64,000 bases of DNA from Pseudomonadota bacterium (GTDB lineage Bacteria; Pseudomonadota; Gammaproteobacteria; Burkholderiales; Burkholderiaceae_C), in NCBI GenBank assembly GCA_020161145.1, contig JAIUPQ010000001.1:806001-870000 (forward strand), in the 5' to 3' direction. Made by a program: the position numbers and the translations under genes. Below, piece by piece: positions 57,652 to 64,000 of this stretch. The notes beneath the pieces were generated by a model. It was not told the DNA's origin and ran no database searches. It worked only from the letters and a program-made list of their open reading frames with translations. Position 1 is the stretch's first letter. Each line of letters opens with the position of its first letter.

Positions 57652-59007
57652 ATGCCGCCTTCCTCCGCGTCCGCCGCCCATCGCTGGCTGCCCTGGCTGG
57701 CAGCCGTGGCGTTTTTTCTGCAGACGCTGGACGGCACCATCCTCAACACTGCGCTGCCGGGCATGGCCCGGGCCCTGGGCGTGGCGCCGCTGGCCTTGCA
57801 GCCGGTGGTGGTGGCCTATCTGCTGACGGCGACGGTGTGCATTCCCGCCTCGGGCTGGCTGGCCGACCGCTTCGGCACGCGGCGGGTGTTCATGGCGGCG
57901 CTGGCCTTGTTTGGCCTGGGCTCGCTGGCGGCAGCGTTGGCGCCCAGCGTGCCGGCGCTGGTGGCGGCGCGGGTGGTGCAAGGGGCGGGCGGGGCGCTGA
58001 TGCTGCCGGTGGCGCGCCTGGCGGTGCTGCGCACCTTTCCGCGTGAGGAGCTGATCAAGGTGTTGTCGCTGGTGGCCATGGCGGGCCTGGTGGGGCCGCT
58101 GCTGGGGCCGCCGCTGGGCGGCATGCTGGTGCAGTGGGCGTCGTGGCGCTGGATCTTCGCCGTCAACCTGCCGGTGGTGGTGCTGGGTCTGTGGCTGGCG
58201 CGCCGGCACATGCCCGACCGGCGCCACGACGCCGGCCGCTTCGATGCGCGGGGTTTCGGGCTGTTTGCCACCGCCGTGGTGGGGCTGACGGTGGGGTTGG
58301 GGGAGGGCGGGCTGCCCCGGCCGGGGTGGCTGGCGGCAGCGGCGCTGGCGCTGGCGCTGTTCGTCTGGCACACGCGGCGGGCGCAGCGGCCGCTGTTTGC
58401 GCCCTCGCTGCTGCGCGTGCGCAGTTTTGCGGTGGGGCTGTCGGGCAACCTCTGGGCGCGGCTGGGCAGTGGCGCCATGCCGTTCGTCATTCCGCTGTAC
58501 CTGCAGCTGAGCCTGGGCTGGCCGCCGGCGCGGGCCGGGCTGGCGCTGGTGCCGGTGGTGCTGGGCGCCATGGCGGCCAAGGTGGTGGCGCCGTCGCTGG
58601 TGCGCCGGCTGGGTTACCGCCGCGTGCTGGTGGGCAATACGCTGACGCTGGCGGCGCTGATTGCCTTGTTTGCGGCGGTAGGCTCCGCCACGCCCACGCC
58701 GCTGCTGCTGACGCTGCTGGCCGCGTTCGGCCTGGTCAACTCCATGCAGTTCTCGGCCATGAACACGGTGACGCTGATGGAGCTGGATGCGGCCCAGGCG
58801 GGCGGCGGCAATGCGCTGCTGTCGGTGGTCATGCAGCTGTCGGCCAGCCTGGGCGTGAGCAGTGCGACGCTGCTGCTGGGCGCGTTTGGCGGCCTGGCCG
58901 CGCCGGGTGCGTTTGCCGCCACCTTTGTGGCGCTGGCCTTGCTGGCGGCGGGCTCGGCGACGGTGTTTGGCCGCCTGCCCGCCGATGCGGCGCCGCTGCG
59001 TCAATAG
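57652..59007 (+). CDS. MFS exporter, DHA2/MdtD-like
   Basis: A 451-residue inner-membrane transporter with about 14 hydrophobic helices. Motifs of drug:proton antiporters are clear: FLQTLDGTILNTALPGMARALGVAP, LADRFGTRRVFMAALALF (motif A) and RVVQGAGGALMLPVARLAVLRTFPR. It resembles MdtD/EmrB relatives; the substrate is unknown. Divergent from the oxidase lipoprotein gene. Its 3' end overlaps the convergent sphingomyelinase by 7 bp. Confidence 0.93.
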   Translation: MPPSSASAAHRWLPWLAAVAFFLQTLDGTILNTALPGMARALGVAPLALQPVVVAYLLTATVCIPASGWLADRFGTRRVFMAALALFGLGSLAAALAPSVPALVAARVVQGAGGALMLPVARLAVLRTFPREELIKVLSLVAMAGLVGPLLGPPLGGMLVQWASWRWIFAVNLPVVVLGLWLARRHMPDRRHDAGRFDARGFGLFATAVVGLTVGLGEGGLPRPGWLAAAALALALFVWHTRRAQRPLFAPSLLRVRSFAVGLSGNLWARLGSGAMPFVIPLYLQLSLGWPPARAGLALVPVVLGAMAAKVVAPSLVRRLGYRRVLVGNTLTLAALIALFAAVGSATPTPLLLTLLAAFGLVNSMQFSAMNTVTLMELDAAQAGGGNALLSVVMQLSASLGVSSATLLLGAFGGLAAPGAFAATFVALALLAAGSATVFGRLPADAAPLRQ

Positions 59008-60533
59008 ATCAGTTGCGCGGCCCAGTCCACGTAGTCGGTGCGCGGCGCAAAGCGCACGGTGAAGCGCTCGTAGGGGCCGATGCGGCTGCTCCACAGCCAC
59101 AAGGTCTGGTTGGCGGCGCCGCCATTCCAGGCCTGGACGTAGTAGTCGGCGGCCCGGGCCCAGTCCTTGAAGGCCACGGTGTCGCCGTCGCGCAGGCAGC
59201 CGCTCTTGCGCGTCTGGTTGATGAGGCGCAGCTCGGGCGCGGCGTTCAGGGGGCCGTCTTCGGTGTGGTACTGGTATTGCGTGGCGGCGGCGCTGCTCCA
59301 GCGCCAGAAGTGGCCCGGGCGGTCGGCGCGCTCGATGCGCACGTACTGGCCGCTCTGGATGCAGCCGCTGTCGCGCATGGCGAAGTTGTTGGAGAGGTTG
59401 TAGTAGGCGCGGCCCTGGCTGTCTTCGGCCCGCGCGGCGTTGCTGCGCAGCCAGCCGTCGTCGGCGGCATCGCTTTGCACGTAGCGCTGGTGGCCTTCGC
59501 TCCACAGCGTGGCGTCGCGCACGCTGCCCTGGCGCGGCACGTAAGAGCGGGTGGGCGTGGCGGCGTTGGCGCGGGCGAAGGCCAGCACCGGGTAGTGGTC
59601 CGAGTAGTCGGTGTAGGCGTAGGTGCGGCCCACGCCGGAGGCCTGCACCGTCCACTGCGGCGAGGGCGGGTCGATGGTGAGGTTCTGCCACACGGTGGGC
59701 TGGCGGTGGTCGCGGTCGATCAGCACGTAGTCCAGGTACTCCACCGGGTCGCCCGTGCGGGCGCCGTAGCGCTCCAGCGCCAGGCCGTTGCCCTGGGTGT
59801 CGAAGGTGTCCGGCATGCCCACGTAGCGCGGTTCGGTGGCGCCCAGCGCGGCCAGGGCGGCCTGGTAGTGGGCGGTGTCCCGCTTGTTGACGTTGAGGTC
59901 GCCCGCCGTCATCACCACCTCGTGGGCGGGAATGCCCTGGGCGGTGATCCAGGCCTTGATTTCGGCCAGTTGGGCCAGGCGCACGCGGCCATGGCCGCCC
60001 GCCGCGTCGCAGCCCCAGCTGGTCTCGGATTGCAGGTGGGTGGCCAGCACGTGGTAGGGCTGGCCGGCCACGTCGATGCGGGCATAGGCAAAGCCTTTGA
60101 GCGCGAACTGGTCGTCGCCGCAGCCGGCGGTGTTGAACAGGTATTGCACCTGGCGCGTGATGGGGTAGCGGCTGGCGATGCGCACGCCGCCGTTGGTAAC
60201 GGCGCTGGCGTCCCAGTGGCCTTCGGTGGCGTCCCAGCCGCTGCGCGTCTGGCCCACCACCGGGGTCTGATGCGGGAAGCGCGCCAGTGTGCGCTTGCGC
60301 AGGCGGGCGGCGGCGGCGTTGTCGAACACCTCCTGAAAGGCCACCACGTCCTGGTCGGCCAGGAAGGCGGCCTTGGCGATCAGGTTGGCGCGCTGCATCT
60401 GGCCGTAGTTGGGGAAGGCGGCCTGGGGCAGCAGCATCACGTTCCAGGACGCGAGGCGCAGGTCGTCGGGGTAGGCAGCGTGGGCAGGCAGGCAGCAGGC
60501 CAGCGCCAGCGAGGCAAGCAGGGTGCGGGTCAT
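59001..60533 (-). CDS. Secreted neutral sphingomyelinase (SMase C family) with C-terminal extension
   Basis: A 510-residue exported phosphodiesterase (signal MTRTLLASLALACCLPAHA). The DNase-I-like domain (about 22-315) matches Bacillus/Staphylococcus sphingomyelinase C closely: PNYGQMQRANLI, DQDVVAFQEVFDN (metal Glu), THLQSETSWGC (His), GDLNVNK (Asp, Asn), VEYLDYVLIDRDH and YTDYSDHYPVLAF (catalytic His). The family splits sphingomyelin to ceramide and phosphocholine; Gram-positive members are haemolysins. Residues about 330-510 form an extra beta-rich domain, perhaps lectin-like. True substrate and target are unknown. Confidence 0.9.
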   Translation of the reverse strand: MTRTLLASLALACCLPAHAAYPDDLRLASWNVMLLPQAAFPNYGQMQRANLIAKAAFLADQDVVAFQEVFDNAAAARLRKRTLARFPHQTPVVGQTRSGWDATEGHWDASAVTNGGVRIASRYPITRQVQYLFNTAGCGDDQFALKGFAYARIDVAGQPYHVLATHLQSETSWGCDAAGGHGRVRLAQLAEIKAWITAQGIPAHEVVMTAGDLNVNKRDTAHYQAALAALGATEPRYVGMPDTFDTQGNGLALERYGARTGDPVEYLDYVLIDRDHRQPTVWQNLTIDPPSPQWTVQASGVGRTYAYTDYSDHYPVLAFARANAATPTRSYVPRQGSVRDATLWSEGHQRYVQSDAADDGWLRSNAARAEDSQGRAYYNLSNNFAMRDSGCIQSGQYVRIERADRPGHFWRWSSAAATQYQYHTEDGPLNAAPELRLINQTRKSGCLRDGDTVAFKDWARAADYYVQAWNGGAANQTLWLWSSRIGPYERFTVRFAPRTDYVDWAAQLIY

Positions 60534-60616
60534 GGTCAGGTTGGGCGGGTCAGCAAAACGGGCATTCTGGACGGCACGGGCGCGGCCGCGTGAACCCCAT
60601 CCCTAGAATTGAAACC

Positions 60617-62859
<2,243 letters not shown>

Positions 62860-62863
<4 letters not shown>

Positions 62864-64000
62864 AGCGGGCCCGATGGTCGGACCTGATCAGGTGGATCGG
62901 GCTGGCCTTCATCCTGGGCCTGCCGGCTCAGGCGCAGGCGGCAGCCGCCGAATCGGCCGAAATCGTTCAGCTGCGCCGGCTGGCGCCCCTGATCATGGAC
63001 GATCCAGGGCAGGCCGAGCCCTCGCTGCGGGCCATGGCGGCCCGCATGGCGGCGACCGAGCCCGAGCGCTGGCGGCTGTACTGGGCCCAGGCGCGGGTCG
63101 CCGCCGCGCTGGGCCAGGGCGAGGCCGTGGAGCGCCTGAGCCAGCAGGTGCCGGCGGCTGGCGGCCCGACTGCCGCAGGGGCTTGCGCGCTGGGGCTGTA
63201 CCAGCGTCAATACGTCTCGGCACGCAAGGCCGTGCAGACGCTGGAGCCGGCACTGGCCGAAGAGGCCGCCGCCAACCTGGACCCAGAGGTGCGGGTGCCC
63301 TGCGAGTTGGGCCTGGCGCGAGCCTACGCCGCCCGGGGCCAGTCGGGGCTGTCGCTGCGCCACGCCCGCACCGCCATGGTGACGGCCGACACCCAACCCG
63401 ACGCGCTGCCGCTGCGGGCGCTGGCACGCTCCAACCTGGCCCGTTTTCTGTACGCCACCGACGACGGCGAGCGGGCGCTGTTCTACAGCGACGAAGCCAT
63501 CGTCCTGGCCCGCCAGAGCGGGTTGGCCACGGTGCTGGCCCAGGTGCTGCTCGACCGCTCCACCCTGACGCCCCACGAGCCCGCCTACGCCAACCTGCGC
63601 CAGCAGTTGCGCCAGGAGGCGCTGCGCCTGTGGCGCGAGGCGCGCAGTGCCCGCGGCATCGGTGTGGCGCAGCTCAACCTGGCAGACGATGCCTTGCAGG
63701 CGGGCGACTACGTCCGGGCCGAAGCCAATGCCCGTGCGGCGGTGGCGGTGGCCGAGCGGAGTCAGCTGGGGCCTGATCTGAGCGCGATGGCCCACCACAA
63801 CCTGGGCCTGGCGCTGATCGGCCAGGGCAACACGCGCGGCGGCGTGGCGCTGTCGCGGCAGGCCATTGCCGAGCTGCAGCGCATCGAGGCCACCCAGCGG
63901 GTGGCGGATCTGCTCTACGAGCTGGCCACCCAGCTGGAGCGCGCCGGCCACGATGCCAAGGCCTATGCCGTCGTCATGGACTACCGCCCCGTGCACGACC
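62860..64000 (+). CDS. Secreted or membrane TPR protein, 5' part (truncated by window end)
   Basis: An open frame of 380 codons begins at the ATGA overlap with uvrD and is still open at the last base. It starts with a signal sequence (MKRARWSDLIRWIGLAFILGLPAQAQA), then helical TPR-like repeats rich in Ala, Leu and Arg (for example ACALGLYQRQYVSARKAVQTLEPAL and MAHHNLGLALIGQGNTRGGVALSRQAIAEL). In this bacterial group such regions often precede a transmembrane helix and a GGDEF diguanylate cyclase or histidine kinase, but that part is outside the window. Confidence 0.8.

Overview
The window is high-GC, gene-dense DNA from a betaproteobacterium of the order Burkholderiales, probably Comamonadaceae or a close relative. 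The nuoL-M-N tail followed by DUF2818, a Nudix hydrolase and DUF1178, and a 6S RNA beside an EVE-domain gene, are arrangements I associate with this group. Many neighbouring genes overlap by ATGA/GTGA, so long translationally coupled operons are the rule. I found no tRNA, rRNA, CRISPR array, insertion sequence or phage gene.

1-16.3 kb: the end of the complex I operon and its usual followers (1-4513), gluQ facing a DUF599 membrane gene, a small hydrolase/TSUP transporter/EVE cluster with 6S RNA on the minus strand, a Cys/Met-type PLP enzyme with a PEBP-like protein, and an ECF sigma factor coupled to a membrane Ser/Thr kinase whose 3' end is frameshifted. A less GC-rich stretch of small genes (DUF7079, a membrane protein, a cupin) follows.

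16.3-32.2 kb: a LysR/SnoaL pair. Next is a five-gene minus-strand operon encoding an ABC-2 exporter, a secreted amidohydrolase with a CIA30-like tail and a DesK/DesR-type two-component system; a perfect 18-bp palindrome lies upstream. Small zinc proteins come next. The arsenic operon is arsR, possibly a tiny non-ATG ORF, acr3, an unusual ATP-grasp gene and an arsC-arsN fusion. It is followed by DUF1304, a sterol desaturase-like protein, HMG-CoA lyase, an SRPBCC protein and a DUF3667 protein.

32.2-50.4 kb: a giant membrane patatin, then an unbroken minus-strand series. Read in transcription order it is valS; a carrier-aminotransferase (T-AMT) protein; a C-A-T-C-T non-ribosomal peptide synthetase; a phosphopantetheinyl transferase; two alpha/beta hydrolases resembling the exosortase-A-associated pair but lacking the canonical nucleophile serine; riboflavin synthase; and exodeoxyribonuclease I. 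This small NRPS locus, with no thioesterase and no exosortase in sight, is one of two systems I consider potentially undescribed.

50.4-64 kb: the second such system is a 1993-residue lipoprotein that joins a galactose-oxidase-like copper radical oxidase (all ligands present) to discoidin-like, Ig/PKD-like, YVTN-propeller, di-haem cytochrome c and two nearly identical PA14 domains. It is followed in the same operon by a membrane-anchored monohaem cytochrome c and a SCO1/SenC copper protein. Beyond it are a divergent MFS exporter, a secreted neutral sphingomyelinase, a UvrD/PcrA helicase and the start of a secreted TPR protein cut by the window edge.
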